From NCBI RefSeq assembly GCF_023614235.1, contig NZ_CP094264.1, forward strand, positions 4,340,001 through 4,404,000: DNA of 64,000 nucleotides, given 5' to 3'. The number at the start of each line of letters is the position of its first letter. Positions within the stretch are counted from its first letter, which is position 1. A model generated the notes under the pieces. That model worked only from the letters and a program-made list of their open reading frames with translations, made no database searches and had not been told where the DNA came from. This stretch comes from Streptomyces sp. MRC013. Its GTDB lineage: Bacteria; Actinomycetota; Actinomycetes; Streptomycetales; Streptomycetaceae. Shown in pieces: positions 8,856 through 20,129 of the stretch. The position numbers and the translations under genes are program-made.

Positions 8856-9338
8856 TCAACGCCGCGTCCGTAACTCGAACACCGCGTCCCCACGGGTGTA
8901 CCCGCGCCCTCCGGCGGGCAACCGCCCCTCCCCGTGCGCCACCGCCACCGCACAGGTCACACGAGCCGCCCCGGAAACGGGCTTCCGCTTCGGTACGAGG
9001 AGTTCGCCCCCCGCCGGTCCGAACACCCCGCGGCGCGCCGCCTCCACCAGGGCCGCGGCCTCCGCCACCGACGGCGTGCCCGCCGCGGCCAGCGCCGCCT
9101 CCGACGGGCCGGGCACCGGGACGCGGGCCAGCACCTCCGCCGGGTGGGCGCACAGGGGGACGCCGAGGCGGGAGGCGGCCTCCACCAGACCCGGCTCGGC
9201 GGCCTTCGCCCCCACCGTCGCCAGCGCCACCACCTCCCCGGGGCTCCGTCCCGCCTCCCGCAGGACGGCCGCGACCAGGTCGCACACCTCCCGCGCGCTC
9301 ACTCCGCGCCGGGCGCCCACGCCCACCACCAGGCTCAC
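8856..9338 (-). CDS. Cobalamin biosynthesis protein, CbiG C-terminal/CobE-like domain
   Basis: About 160 residues forming a stand-alone CbiG_C/CobE domain: it begins SLVVGVGARRGVSAREV, has ATVGAKAAEPGLVEAASRLGVPL in the middle, and ends with the AAVAHGEG-type strand seen here as CAVAVAHGEGRL. In other organisms this domain is fused to the CbiG hydrolase or acts near cobalt-precorrin ring contraction. The GTG start overlaps the cobB stop as GTGA, so it is translationally coupled to cobB. No CbiG N-terminal part is present here. Confidence 0.78.
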   Translation of the reverse strand: MSLVVGVGARRGVSAREVCDLVAAVLREAGRSPGEVVALATVGAKAAEPGLVEAASRLGVPLCAHPAEVLARVPVPGPSEAALAAAGTPSVAEAAALVEAARRGVFGPAGGELLVPKRKPVSGAARVTCAVAVAHGEGRLPAGGRGYTRGDAVFELRTRR

Positions 9339-10719
9339 GGCCGGCAGTGCCCGACGAACCGCCGTGCCGTCTCCGGCACCGCCGCCCAGTGCGTGTGCAC
9401 GTAGCTCGCGTGCACCCCGCCCTCGACGAAGCCCTCCACGCGCCGCTCCGGCTGCCGCAGCCCCCACGCGGGCCGGGCCCCGGCGCCCGGTTCGGCCACC
9501 GTGCGGTGGAACTCGTGGCCCCGCAGCCGCGTCCCGGCCGCCGCCACCGGGCTGTCGCTCACCGCGACCGCGTCCCGGTACCCCAGCGTCAGCCGCTCCG
9601 TCATCCGCGCGTCCGCGTCCAGCACCCCGCACATCGGCAGCCCGTCCAGCGAACGCGCCAGGTACAGCAGGCCCGCGCACTCCGCCGCGACCGGGGCGCC
9701 CGACCGCGCCAGTGCGGCCACCGCCTCCCGCAGGGCCCCGTTCGCCGACAGCTCCGGCGCGTACACCTCCGGGAAGCCGCCGCCGACGACCAGGGCGCGC
9801 GTCCCCTCGGGCAGTTCCTCGTCCCGCAGCGGGTCGAACACCACCACCTCGGCGCCCGCCGCCGCCAGCAGTTCGGCGTGCTCCGCGTACGAGAAGGTGA
9901 ACGCCGCCCCCCCGGCCACCGCCACCACCGGCCGCGCACCGGCCGCCGACCCCCGGCACCCGGCACCACCGCCCCGGCCCCCGCGCCCCGCAGGGCCGCC
10001 TCCGCCGACCACGCCTCCGCGTGCAGCGGCGGCGCCGAACGGGCCAGCGCCAGCAGCGCGTCCAGGTCGCAGCCGCCGCGCACCTGCTCCGCCTGCGCCC
10101 GCACCGCCTCCACCGCCTCGGCCCGCCGCTCGGCGACCGGCACCAGGCCCAGGTGGCGCGAGGGCGTCGACACGGCCGGGGCCCGCCGCAGCACCCCCAG
10201 CACGGGTACGCCGGACTCGCCCAGCGCCTCCCGCAGCAGGTGCTCGTGCCGGTCCGTGGCGACCTTGTTGAGGATCACCCCGCCGATCCGCACCTCCGGG
10301 TCCCACGAGGCGAAGCCGTGCACCAGCGCCGCCACCGACCGGGACTGCGACGAGGCGTCCACGACCAGCACCACCGGCGCCCGCAGCACCTTGGCCACCT
10401 GCGCCGTCGACGCCAGCTCGCCCCGGCCCGCGGCGCCGTCGTACAGCCCCATCACGCCCTCGACGACGGCCAGGTCGCAGCCGCGCGCCCCGTGTGCGAA
10501 CAGCGGCGCCACCAGTTCCGTACCGCACATGAACGCGTCGAGGTTCCGCCCGGGGCGGCCCGTCGCCAGCGCGTGGTAGCCCGGATCGATGTAGTCGGGG
10601 CCCACCTTGTGCGGCGACACCGCCAGACCGCGCTCGGCGAAGGCGGCCATCAGCCCCGTCGCGACCGTGGTCTTGCCCGCGCCGGACGACGGCGCGGCGA
10701 TGACGAGACGTGCTACCAC
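9335..10719 (-). pseudogene. cobB: Cobyrinate a,c-diamide synthase CobB/CbiA, frameshifted
   Basis: ATP- and glutamine-dependent amidation of the a and c side chains of cobyrinate. The upstream frame carries the P-loop APSSGAGKTT and KVGPDYIDPGYH; the downstream frame carries VVAVAGGAAFTFSY, the glutaminase Cys in AAECAGLLYL, and the closing HTHWA His. They join at the C5/G5 run 9950-9954: adding one base gives a continuous 461-residue protein of usual length. The GTG start overlaps the end of cobO by seven bases, and the stop overlaps the CbiG-like gene. All catalytic residues are intact, and a sequence error is the best explanation. Confidence 0.88.
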
Positions 10720-11321
10720 TCGATGCCCCGCTGGCCCTTCTGACCGGCGTCCATCGGGTGCTTCACCTTGGACATGTCGGTGACCAGGTCCGCGAAGTCC
10801 ACCAGCTCCGGCGGCGCGTTGCGGCCGGTGATCACCACGTGCTGCGTGCCGGGCCGGTGCCGCAGCACCTCGACCACCTCGGCCGTGTCGATCCAGCCCC
10901 AGTGCAGCAGGTAGGCGAACTCGTCCAGCACGTAGAACCGGTACGTCTCCGCCGCCAGGTCCCGCTTCACCTGCTCCCAGCCCTGCCGGGCCTTCTCCTC
11001 GTGGGACGGCTCGCCCTCGGCCGGCTCGCGCTGGATCCACGACCAGCCCTCGCCCATCTTGTGCCAGGCGACCGTGCCGCCCTCGCCGGTCGCGCCGAGC
11101 GCCTTGAGCGCGTTCTCCTCGCCCACCTTCCACTTCGCCGACTTGACGAACTGGAACACCCCGACCGGCCAGCCCTGGTTCCAGGCGCGCAGCGCCATCC
11201 CGAACGCGGCGGTCGACTTGCCCTTGCCCACGCCCGTGTGGACCACCACCAGCGGACGGTTGCGGCGCTGGCGGGTGGTGAGACCGTCGTCCGGAACGAC
11301 GGTCGGCTGTCCCTGCGGCAC
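10713..11321 (-). CDS. cobO: Corrinoid adenosyltransferase CobO
   Basis: Transfers adenosyl from ATP to Co(I) corrinoids. The 202-residue protein has the CobA/CobO P-loop HTGVGKGKST near residue 30, FQFVKSAKWKVGE, and the YRFYVLDEFAYLLHWGW strand with the conserved Asp-Glu. It ends in the DLVTDMSKVKHPMDAGQKGQRGIEW tail seen across actinobacterial CobO proteins. The GTG start shares one base with the TAG stop of the chelatase gene, and its own end overlaps cobB, so the operon is tightly coupled. Confidence 0.93.
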   Translation of the reverse strand: MPQGQPTVVPDDGLTTRQRRNRPLVVVHTGVGKGKSTAAFGMALRAWNQGWPVGVFQFVKSAKWKVGEENALKALGATGEGGTVAWHKMGEGWSWIQREPAEGEPSHEEKARQGWEQVKRDLAAETYRFYVLDEFAYLLHWGWIDTAEVVEVLRHRPGTQHVVITGRNAPPELVDFADLVTDMSKVKHPMDAGQKGQRGIEW

Positions 11322-13396
11322 TATGCGGCCCTCCTCGTAGTACGAACATCCCTGACCAGCCCGGCGATCGCGTCCGCGCGCAGCTCCTCCAGCGTCACGG
11401 CCGCGCCGCCCAGGTCCCGCGCGAGCCCCGCGGCCAGACCGAGCCGTACCGGTCCGGTCTCGCAGTCCACGACGACCGACGCCGTCCCCTCCGCCGCGTG
11501 CAGCCCCGCCGCCCGGGCGACCGGGCGCAGCGGCTCCGGCCCCCCGGTCGCCCGCCCGTCCGTCACCACGACGAGCAGCGGACGGCGCGCCGGGTCCCGC
11601 AGCCGCTCCACCCGCAGCACGTCGTGCGCCTTCAGCAGGCCCGCCGCCAGCGGCGTGCGGCCCCCCGTGGGCAGCCGCTCCAGCCGGGCGGCCGCCGCGT
11701 CCACCGACGACGTGGGCGGCAGCACCAGCTCCGCGTCCCGGCCCCGGAACGTCACCAGACCGACCTTGTCGCGCCGCTGATAGGCGTCGAGCAGCAGCGA
11801 CAGCACGGCGCCCTTCACCGCACCCATCCGCCGCCGCGCCGCCATCGACCCCGAGGCGTCCACCACGAACAGCACCAGGTTCCCCTCGCGCCCCTCCCGC
11901 ACCGCCTGGCGCAGGTCGTCGCGGTGCACGACCAGCCCGGGGCCCGACCGGCCGCGCGCCCGCTGGTGCGGGGCGGCCGCCCGCACGGTCGCCGCCAGGT
12001 GAAGCTTCGTCAGGGCGCCCCGGGGGCGGTGCGCCCCGGTGGTGCGGCCGTGCTCGGTGCGCGCCCGGGAGCGGCGGCCGGCGGCGCCGTCGCCGACCCC
12101 GGGGACGGTCAGCGTCCTGGTACGGAACGGCTCGGCCGCCGCGACCGGCGACTGCGCACCGGCCGGGCCCGCGCCCGGCGCCGGCCCGGCACCGGGGGAG
12201 GGCGCCGCCTCCGGCGCGTCACCGGACGGCTCCGGCTCCCCGGCCTCCGCCTCCGGTCCCCGCCCCTGCGGCGGGACCCCGCCGGGGCCGCCGCCCCCGG
12301 GACCCCCGCCGTCCCCGTCCGGGCCGCCGTCCCCGTCGGGGCCGCCGTCCCCGGGGCCCTGCGGGTCCGGCTCGGGCCCGTCGTCTCCGCCGGACTCCTC
12401 CAGCACCTCGTCCAGCCTGTCCTCGTCGAGGCCCGGCGCGTCGAACGGCGACCGCCGCCGCCGGTGCGGCAGCGCCAGCAACGCCGCCTGCCGCACGTCC
12501 TCGACCGCCACCTCCGCACGGCCCGCCCACGCGGCGAGCGCCGTCGCGGTCCGCGCCATCACGATGTCGGCGCGCATGCCGTCCACCTCGAACGCCGCGC
12601 ACGTCGCCGCGATCCGGCGCAGCGCGCCGTCGCCCAGCCGCACCTCGGGCAGCAGCGCCCGGGCGGCCGCGATCCGCTCCCGCAGCGCGGCCTCCTCGCC
12701 GGCCCAGCGCGCCGCGAAGCCCGCCGGGTCGTCGTCGTGCGCGAGGCGCCGACGCACCACCTCGACCCGCTGCTCCGGGTCGCGCGACGCGGCCACCTCC
12801 ACGGTCAGCCCGAACCGGTCCAGCAGCTGCGGCCGCAGCTCGCCCTCCTCCGGGTTCATCGTCCCCACCAGCAGGAACCGCGCGGCGTGCCGCACGGAGA
12901 CCCCTTCGCGCTCCACGTGCGAGGCGCCCATCGCGGCGGCGTCCAGCAGGTGGTCGACCAGGTGGTCGTTGAGGAGGTTCACCTCGTCGACGTAGAGGAT
13001 GCCCCGGTGCGCCTGCGCGAGCAGCCCCGGCTCGAACGCCTTCACGCCCTCGGCGAGGGCCCGTTCGATGTCGAGCGACCCGACGAGCCGGTCCTCGGAC
13101 GCGCCGACGGGCAGCTCCACCATCCGCGCGGGCCGCGACACCCCCGGCCCGGGTCCGTGCGGCCCGTCGGGGCAGCCGGGGTCGGGTGCGGCCGGGTCGC
13201 AGCTGAACCGGCAGCCGGCCACGACCGGCACCTCCGGCAGCAGTTCGGCGAGCGCGCGCACCGCGGTGGACTTCGCCGTGCCCTTCTCGCCGCGCACCAG
13301 CACGCCCCCGACGGCCGGACTGACCGCGTTCAGGAGCAGTGCCAGGCGCAGGTCGTCCATGCCGACGACGGCGGTGAACGGGTAGCGGGTGCTCAT
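11321..13396 (-). CDS. Putative cobaltochelatase/magnesium chelatase subunit (AAA+ and VWA)
   Basis: A 691-residue fusion of a ChlI-like AAA+ ATPase and a ChlD-like integrin I domain. Walker A is GEKGTAKST near residue 40, Walker B is [10 protein letters not shown], and the MIDAS motif is [14 protein letters not shown] near residue 500. A Gly/Pro/Asp-rich linker of about 120 residues, with GPDGDGG repeats, joins the two halves. It powers cobalt insertion together with a CobN-type large subunit. CobN usually sits beside this gene in streptomycetes, but none is in this window. The ATG start was chosen at [15 protein letters not shown]. Confidence 0.88.
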   Translation of the reverse strand: MSTRYPFTAVVGMDDLRLALLLNAVSPAVGGVLVRGEKGTAKSTAVRALAELLPEVPVVAGCRFSCDPAAPDPGCPDGPHGPGPGVSRPARMVELPVGASEDRLVGSLDIERALAEGVKAFEPGLLAQAHRGILYVDEVNLLNDHLVDHLLDAAAMGASHVEREGVSVRHAARFLLVGTMNPEEGELRPQLLDRFGLTVEVAASRDPEQRVEVVRRRLAHDDDPAGFAARWAGEEAALRERIAAARALLPEVRLGDGALRRIAATCAAFEVDGMRADIVMARTATALAAWAGRAEVAVEDVRQAALLALPHRRRRSPFDAPGLDEDRLDEVLEESGGDDGPEPDPQGPGDGGPDGDGGPDGDGGGPGGGGPGGVPPQGRGPEAEAGEPEPSGDAPEAAPSPGAGPAPGAGPAGAQSPVAAAEPFRTRTLTVPGVGDGAAGRRSRARTEHGRTTGAHRPRGALTKLHLAATVRAAAPHQRARGRSGPGLVVHRDDLRQAVREGREGNLVLFVVDASGSMAARRRMGAVKGAVLSLLLDAYQRRDKVGLVTFRGRDAELVLPPTSSVDAAAARLERLPTGGRTPLAAGLLKAHDVLRVERLRDPARRPLLVVVTDGRATGGPEPLRPVARAAGLHAAEGTASVVVDCETGPVRLGLAAGLARDLGGAAVTLEELRADAIAGLVRDVRTTRRAA

Positions 13397-13505
13397 CGGC
13401 TGATCGCTCCTTCGAGTGGCGTGGGACCGGACCGCGGGGATGCCGCCGGGATGCGGCGCGGGCATGCGCCCGGACTCCCCGCCCGCGCGGGGACCGGGGG
13501 GCCGC

Positions 13506-15050
13506 TCACGGCGCCCCCGGCGGGACGAACGGCAGCCCGCCCGGCGGGCCGGACTCGATGAGCTTCCACAGCGCCTCCGTGTCCACGTGCTCCTCGACCA
13601 GGTCCCCCAGCCGGTCCAGCTGCTCCTCCCGCAGCGCGCCGAAGGACGTGTCGGGCGCCGGGACGAAGCGCCGCCCGGCCGCCGCGGCCACCTCCCGCAG
13701 GAACGCCCGCCGGAAGCCGTCGCTCTCCAGCGACCCGTGCCAGTGCGTCCCCCACACGGCCCCCACCCGGCAGCCGTCGAGGAAGGGCTCCCCGCCCAGC
13801 ACCTCGGCGACGCCGTGGTGGATCTCGTACCCCTCGACCCGTTCGCCCAGCGCCTCCCCGACCGGCCGCGCGAGGGTCTTCTCCGGCGCGAAGCGCACCC
13901 GCACCGGCAGCAGCCCGAGCGCCTCCACGGACCCGGCCCGCGACTCCACGTCGTCCTCGATGCGCTCGCCCAGCACCTGGAAGCCGCCGCAGACGCCCAG
14001 TACCGGCCGCCCCTCGGCGGCCCGCCGGGCCAGCGCGCCGGCCAGGCCGCGCTCCCGCAGCCAGGCCAGCGCCCGCACCGTGCCGCGGGTGCCGGGCACG
14101 ACCACCAGGTCCGCGTCGGCCAGCTCCTCGGGCCGGTCCGCGAACCGGACCACGACGCCCGGCTCGGCGGCCAGCGCGTCCACGTCCGTGAAGTTCGACA
14201 TCAGCGGTACGGCGCACACGGCGACCCGCAGCACGTCCTCGCCGACCGGCGGCGCGGCCGCCGGCTCGCGCGCGGCGCCCCGCGGCGACGCGTCCCCCCG
14301 GCCTCCCGGCTCCGCCCGGGCAGGGGGGACCCCCATGCCGTCCTCCTCGTCGATGCCCAGCCCGTGCGCGTACGGCAGCACCCCGAACGTCCGCCGGCCC
14401 GTCAGGCCGTACAGCATGTCCAGGCCGGGCTCCAGCAGCGTCACGTCGCCGCGGAACTTGTTCACCAGGTACCCGGCGACGAGCGCCTGGTCCTCGGGCG
14501 CGAGCAGCGCCGTCGTCCCGAAGAACTGGGCGAACACCCCGCCCCGGTCGATGTCGCCGACCACGAGGACCGGGAAGCCCGCGGCCCGCGCGACGCCCAT
14601 GTTGACGATGTCGTTGCGCCGCAGGTTGATCTCGGCGGGGCTGCCCGCACCCTCGCAGACCACCACGTCGTGGGTGGCGCGCAGCTCCTCCAGGCACTCC
14701 ACGACCGTGCCGAACAGCGCCTGCTGCCGCCCGCCGTGGTAACCGCGGGCGCTCAGCTCGCCGACGGGCCTGCCCAGCAGCACGACCTGGCTGGACCGGT
14801 CGCCGCCCGGCTTCAGCAGCACCGGGTTCATCAGCGCGCTCGGCTCCACGCGGGCGGCCTGCGCCTGCATCGCCTGCGCCCGCCCGATCTCGGCGCCCTC
14901 GCGCGTCACGAACGAGTTGAGGGACATGTTCTGCCCCTTGAACGGCGCGACCTTCACACCCTGCCGGACCAGCCAGCGGCAGATCCCCGCCGTCACCACG
15001 CTCTTGCCCGCGTCCGACGTCGTCCCCGCGACCAGCAGCCCCCCGCTCAC
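13506..15050 (-). CDS. cobQ: Cobyric acid synthase CobQ
   Basis: Glutamine-dependent amidation of adenosylcobyrinate a,c-diamide at four side chains. The 514-residue protein has an N-terminal dethiobiotin-synthase-like ATPase domain ([34 protein letters not shown]) and a C-terminal glutaminase domain with the nucleophile in [10 protein letters not shown] and the catalytic His in GTHWHGSLE. Start is GTG at 15050, overlapping the cobD stop as GTGA. A linker near residue 275 is Arg/Gly/Ala-rich and longer than in many homologues. Confidence 0.93.
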   Translation of the reverse strand: MSGGLLVAGTTSDAGKSVVTAGICRWLVRQGVKVAPFKGQNMSLNSFVTREGAEIGRAQAMQAQAARVEPSALMNPVLLKPGGDRSSQVVLLGRPVGELSARGYHGGRQQALFGTVVECLEELRATHDVVVCEGAGSPAEINLRRNDIVNMGVARAAGFPVLVVGDIDRGGVFAQFFGTTALLAPEDQALVAGYLVNKFRGDVTLLEPGLDMLYGLTGRRTFGVLPYAHGLGIDEEDGMGVPPARAEPGGRGDASPRGAAREPAAAPPVGEDVLRVAVCAVPLMSNFTDVDALAAEPGVVVRFADRPEELADADLVVVPGTRGTVRALAWLRERGLAGALARRAAEGRPVLGVCGGFQVLGERIEDDVESRAGSVEALGLLPVRVRFAPEKTLARPVGEALGERVEGYEIHHGVAEVLGGEPFLDGCRVGAVWGTHWHGSLESDGFRRAFLREVAAAAGRRFVPAPDTSFGALREEQLDRLGDLVEEHVDTEALWKLIESGPPGGLPFVPPGAP

Positions 15051-16006
15051 GCACCCCTCCGCTTCCACGTTCCGTACAGCAGCCGTCCGCCCGCGCAGGC
15101 GGCGAGCGCCAGCCCGCCGACCCGTCGCGACAGCCGCACCGCCCGTTCGATGTCCGCCACCTCGACGGCCCGCCCCGGTCCGTTCAGGACCGGCCGGTGC
15201 TCGACCCGCCCCCGGTAGGAGAGGGTGCCGCCGAGCCGTACGCCGAGGGCGCCCGCGAAGGCCGCCTCGACGGGGCCCGCGTTGGGTGACGGGTGCCTGT
15301 GGGCGTCCGCCCGCCAGGCCCGTACGGCCCCGCGCGGGTCGCCGCCCGCGACGACGGCGAGCGCGGCCGTCAGCCGGGCCCCGGGCGCGCCGGCCACGTC
15401 GTCGAGCCGGGCCGAGGCCCACCCGAAGCGGTGGTGGCGCGGCGAGCGGTGGCCGACCATGGCGTCCAGCGTGTTGACGGCCCGGAAGGCCGCCAGGCCC
15501 GGCACGCCGCCGAGCGCGCCCCACACCAGGGCGCCGACCACCGCGTCGGAGGTGTTCTCGGCGACGGACTCCACCACGGCCCGCGCGATGCCCGGCCCGT
15601 CCAGGGCCTGCGGGTCGCGCCCGCACAGGTGCGGCAGCCGCTCCCGGGCGGCCGCCACGTCCCCGGCGGCCAGCGCGGCGCCGACGGCCCGCGCCTCCCG
15701 GCCCAGGGAGGTGCCGCCCACGACGGCCCACACGGCGGCGGCGGTCAGCGCGACGGACGCGGCGTCGCGGCCCCGGACGGCACGGGCGGCACGGGCGGCG
15801 AGGGCGGCGCCTCCGGCGGCGCCTCCGGCGCACACGGCGGTGTACAGCGCGCCCCAGCCGCGGTGGTCGCGCCACAACAGGCGCTCGACGGCGCCCGCGG
15901 CGCGCCCGAAGGCGGCGACGGGGTGGCCGCGGCGGGGGTCCGCGAAGACCAGGTCGGCGAGGAAGCCGGCGGTGGCGCCGTATGCGAAGACTCGGTCGTC
16001 CCGCAT
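15047..16006 (-). CDS. cobD: Adenosylcobinamide-phosphate synthase CobD/CbiB
   Basis: Membrane enzyme joining aminopropanol phosphate to adenosylcobyric acid. The 319-residue protein has several hydrophobic helices and the family signatures [39 protein letters not shown] and [17 protein letters not shown]. It is the first gene of the leftward cobalamin operon, 130-260 bases downstream of a cobalamin riboswitch. The ribosome-binding site is weak, so the riboswitch could also act on translation. Confidence 0.92.
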   Translation of the reverse strand: MRDDRVFAYGATAGFLADLVFADPRRGHPVAAFGRAAGAVERLLWRDHRGWGALYTAVCAGGAAGGAALAARAARAVRGRDAASVALTAAAVWAVVGGTSLGREARAVGAALAAGDVAAARERLPHLCGRDPQALDGPGIARAVVESVAENTSDAVVGALVWGALGGVPGLAAFRAVNTLDAMVGHRSPRHHRFGWASARLDDVAGAPGARLTAALAVVAGGDPRGAVRAWRADAHRHPSPNAGPVEAAFAGALGVRLGGTLSYRGRVEHRPVLNGPGRAVEVADIERAVRLSRRVGGLALAACAGGRLLYGTWKRRGA

Positions 16007-16134
16007 CGGCTCAGCAGCCCCGCGCGCCGGGTCGGCCGCGGGTCCGCGAGCCGGGGGCCGCGGGCCGGGGGGAACGGGGGGAACGGGGGGGAGGGCGGCC
16101 GGGCATGCGCAATGTCCTCACTCAGGGTCCGCGC
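16007..16134. other. Leader between the riboswitch core and cobD
   Basis: No gene. The stretch has two copies of a GTTCCCCCC unit (minus strand) and GC-rich palindromes around 16035-16065 that could serve as the expression platform of the riboswitch. No clear U-tailed terminator is visible. Confidence 0.4.
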
Positions 16135-16275
16135 CCTGGCTCGACGTGACCGGCGGTGAGAGTTCCTGGCTCCCGGACGCCCCCGCGGCGACCGCCGCGC
16201 CGGGTCCGGTGACAGTGGCGGGACCGCGCCGGACTCGCACCGGGCTTCCTCTCCTGCCGCCGTATATGGCCTGGG
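16135..16275 (-). promoter_or_regulatory. Cobalamin (AdoCbl) riboswitch
   Basis: Read on the minus strand, the aptamer core shows AAGCCCGGTGCGAGTCCGG (about 16248-16230), then GGTCCCGCCACTGT (16225-16212), then the B12-box-like GGAGCCAGGAACTCTCACC (about 16173-16155). Their order and spacing fit the cobalamin riboswitch family. It lies in the leader of the cobD-cobQ-chelatase-cobO-cobB operon and should lower expression when adenosylcobalamin is plentiful. The outer limits are approximate. Confidence 0.88.
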
Positions 16276-16386
16276 CAGTCCACCACGGCCCGCGAAGGCC
16301 CGTCAACTCACCCTTGACCTGCGGCGGAGCGGTGGGACCGGCCCCGCGGGAGGCCGGGGGAGGGCCGGGCGGGGGCGTGCGGCGGC

Positions 16387-16427
16387 GGCCGGGCCGGCCG
16401 CACCGCGGGGGCGCGGCCGGCCCGGCC
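16387..16427 (-). terminator. Terminator of the phosphate transport operon
   Basis: Perfect 15-bp inverted repeat (arms 16387-16401 and 16413-16427, 11-base loop) just beyond the stop of the small membrane gene at 16444. It separates the pit operon from the riboswitch-led cobalamin operon; no U tail. Confidence 0.7.
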
Positions 16428-16443
16428 GGACGCTTCGGCCTGC

Positions 16444-16665
16444 TCAGACCACGATCAGGTGGATGCCGTACGCGACGGCCGCGGCGCACAGCGCGAAGCA
16501 GGCGTACGCGCCGGTGCGGGCCAGGGGGGCGGAGCCGCCCCGCGCGGAGGCCCGCTCCTGCCGGGAGAGGCCCACGAGGCCGAGGGTGAACAGGCCGACG
16601 AGTGCGACGGTGGTGACGAGGCCCACGCCGAAGACGGAGCCGAGGGCTGCCCAGTCGATGTCCAT
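16444..16665 (-). CDS. Small membrane protein downstream of pit
   Basis: A 73-residue protein with two predicted membrane helices (about residues 9-31 and 51-72) joined by a basic loop, SRQERASARGG. It starts 18 bases after the pit stop in the same direction and is followed by the operon terminator, so it is co-transcribed with the phosphate transporter. I recognise no domain. It may be an accessory or modulator of Pit, which is inference from position only. Confidence 0.75.
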   Translation of the reverse strand: MDIDWAALGSVFGVGLVTTVALVGLFTLGLVGLSRQERASARGGSAPLARTGAYACFALCAAAVAYGIHLIVV

Positions 16666-16683
16666 GGCGATGCCGCCCTTTCC

Positions 16684-17958
<1,275 letters not shown>

Positions 17959-18005
17959 TTACCCAGGCAATCGTTTGACATCAGTGGCGGGTCGAACGTA
18001 GGCAA

Positions 18006-18028
18006 CCTGGATGAACGGAAGGTGAACT
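18006..18028 (-). promoter_or_regulatory. PHO box (PhoP binding site)
   Basis: On the minus strand two 11-base direct repeats follow each other exactly: GTTCACCTTCC (18027-18017) and GTTCATCCAGG (18016-18006), with a weaker third unit after them. This is the streptomycete PHO box architecture and lies upstream of pit. Confidence 0.85.
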
Positions 18029-18185
18029 GAGGCGGGCTGTGTGGTGTCTCGGTTCGCGGGTGGTTCCGGTTCCGTCCCGGCACCCCCGGACCCCGGCCCC
18101 GGCACCCCCGGATCCCGGTCCCGGCCCGGCCGCGCCGGGGCGCCCGCCACTACCGGCCCGGCCCCTCCGCTGGCAGGATCGCCGC

Positions 18186-18869
18186 ATGGCGAAGCACGGC
18201 GGGGCGCACGACGGGACGGCGGCGGGGACGGCGATCGGGGAGGCCTGGGACGCCCTGGTCGCCGCGGCGCGCAGGACGGTGGCCGACGGGCTGGTCGTCG
18301 GCACCTCCGGGAACGTCTCCGTACGGGTCGGGGACCTGCTGCTCGTCACCCCGAGCGGCGTGCCGTACTCCCGGCTGACCCCGGACGACGTCGTCGCCGT
18401 CGACCTGGACGGACGGCGGGTCCGCGGCACGCTGCCGCCGACCAGCGAGCTGCCGCTGCACCTCGCCGTGTACCGGTCCACCGACGCCGGGGCGGTCGTC
18501 CACACCCACGCCGTGCACGCCACCGCCGTCTCCACCCTCGTCGAGGAACTGCCCCCGGTCCACTACATGACCGCCGCCCTCGGCGGGCCCGTGCGCGTCG
18601 CCCCGTACGCCCTGTACGGCACGCGGGAGCTGGCCGACGGCATGCTCGCCGCCCTGGCCGACCGCAGCGCCTGCCTCCTGCGCAACCACGGCACGGTCGC
18701 GTACGGCGCGACGCTCGACCAGGCGTACGACCGCACCGCCCAGCTGGAGTGGATGTGCCGGGTCTGGCTCGCCGCCGACAGCCACCCCGCCCGCACCCCG
18801 GCGCTCCTCACCCCGGGCCAGCTGGCCGAGGCCGCCGAGAAGCTCCGCGGCTACGGCCGGCCCGGCTGA
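18186..18869 (+). CDS. Class II aldolase/adducin family protein
   Basis: A 227-residue zinc-dependent aldolase-like protein similar to L-fuculose-1-phosphate aldolase, cleaving a sugar phosphate to dihydroxyacetone phosphate and an aldehyde. Seen: GTSGNVSVRVGD, the Glu in PTSELPLH, the zinc ligands in VVHTHAVHATA, and LLRNHGTVAYG. The substrate cannot be told. The ATG at 18186 is preceded by CAGGAT six bases upstream, a weak leaderless-type promoter. It heads a rightward series with the hydrolase gene 77 bases downstream. Confidence 0.87.
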   Translation: MAKHGGAHDGTAAGTAIGEAWDALVAAARRTVADGLVVGTSGNVSVRVGDLLLVTPSGVPYSRLTPDDVVAVDLDGRRVRGTLPPTSELPLHLAVYRSTDAGAVVHTHAVHATAVSTLVEELPPVHYMTAALGGPVRVAPYALYGTRELADGMLAALADRSACLLRNHGTVAYGATLDQAYDRTAQLEWMCRVWLAADSHPARTPALLTPGQLAEAAEKLRGYGRPG

Positions 18870-18946
18870 CCCGCGCCCCGCCCGCTCCCGTCCACCGTCG
18901 CCGCCGCCCACTGGCACGGCCCGGCCGGCCTGCGGACACTGGACGG

Positions 18947-20074
18947 ATGCGCTCTGCTACAGCCGCGGCGGCCGCCGCCACAGTGATCGGTGCGGGGACG
19001 GCCGCCGTGGCGGCCGGAAGGTACGCCAGCGGTGTGGCGCTCAGGCCGCGCCCGGGACGGCCCCTGCCCGGCGAGCCCCGGCTCACCGTGCACACCGCGG
19101 GCCCCGACCGGGTCGCCCTCACCCGCTCCCTGGCCTCCATCCGCCCCGGCGTGTACGGCCTGGAGGGCTCCGGCGTCCACGCGGTCGTCGGCCCCGTCCT
19201 CGACGACGCGCCCTACGCCCCCGACACCGTCGTGCGCCGCCTCGTGCGGGTCGACCGCGGCACCCTCAGGGCCGGCACCCGCGTCCGCCTCACCCCGCAG
19301 GTCCACTCCGGCACCCCCGCCTCCGCGCTCGGCGTCCCGTACCGGGACGTCGAGGTGGCCGGCGAGCTGGGCCCCCTGCCCGCCTGGTACGTCCCGGGGG
19401 TCCGCACCACGTGGGTGATCACCGCGCACGGCCTGGGCGCCACCCGCGAGCACCCGCTGAACGTGCTGGGCCTCCTCCACCGCCGGTTCCGCCTGCCCGT
19501 CCTCGACCTCGCCTACCGCGGCGACCCGGGTGCGCCCCGCCCCGCCGACGGTCTCGGCCACCTCGGGGACTCCGAGTGGCGCGACCTCGACGCGGCCGTC
19601 CACCACGCCGTCCGCAACGGCGCGGACGGCGTCGTCCTCCACGGCTGGTCGACCGGCGCCGCCATGGCCCTGCGCACCGCCCGGCGCAGCCGGCTGCGCG
19701 ACCGGATCACCGGCCTGGTCCTCGACTCGCCGGTCCTCGACTGGGAAGCCGCCCTGCGGGCCCTGGCCGTCGCGCACCGCGTCCCCGCCGCCCTGCTCCC
19801 GCTCGCCGTCCGCGCCGCCCAGGGCAGGACCGGGCTGCGTGCCGGGGAGCCCGCCCGGACCGTCGGCACCGAGGCCCCGGACGTGCCCGCGCTCGTCTTC
19901 CACGGCCCCGACGACGCCGTCGCCCCCTGGGCGGCGACCCGCGCCCTCGCCGAGCGGCGCCCCGGCCTCGTCACTCTCCGCACGGTCCGCCAGGCACCGC
20001 ACGCCGCCATGTGGAACGCCGACCCCGGGCGGTACGAGGAGGCCATGCGCCGCTTCCTCACGCCGCTCCTCTGA
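18947..20074 (+). CDS. Alpha/beta hydrolase with N-terminal hydrophobic segment
   Basis: About 375 residues. The first 25 form an Ala-rich hydrophobic segment, probably a membrane anchor or signal. The hydrolase part has WVITAHGLGATREH (oxyanion-hole region), the nucleophile elbow HGWSTGAAMAL near residue 235, the acid in VFHGPDDAVAP, and the catalytic His in QAPHAAMWN. That gives a complete Ser-Asp-His triad. The substrate is unknown. The neighbours give no pathway context. Confidence 0.82.
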   Translation: MRSATAAAAAATVIGAGTAAVAAGRYASGVALRPRPGRPLPGEPRLTVHTAGPDRVALTRSLASIRPGVYGLEGSGVHAVVGPVLDDAPYAPDTVVRRLVRVDRGTLRAGTRVRLTPQVHSGTPASALGVPYRDVEVAGELGPLPAWYVPGVRTTWVITAHGLGATREHPLNVLGLLHRRFRLPVLDLAYRGDPGAPRPADGLGHLGDSEWRDLDAAVHHAVRNGADGVVLHGWSTGAAMALRTARRSRLRDRITGLVLDSPVLDWEAALRALAVAHRVPAALLPLAVRAAQGRTGLRAGEPARTVGTEAPDVPALVFHGPDDAVAPWAATRALAERRPGLVTLRTVRQAPHAAMWNADPGRYEEAMRRFLTPLL

Positions 20075-20129
20075 GTCGACCGCCCCGTTCCGTTTGGGCT
20101 TTCGGGCCGTCAACGGGAAGACTGCCCCC

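Noticed and set aside
9335..10719. Programmed ribosomal frameshifting in cobB and the other split genes
   Set aside because: The slip sites are simple G or C runs with no conserved slippery heptamer or stimulator, the genes are unrelated, and other species have them unbroken; sequence error fits better.
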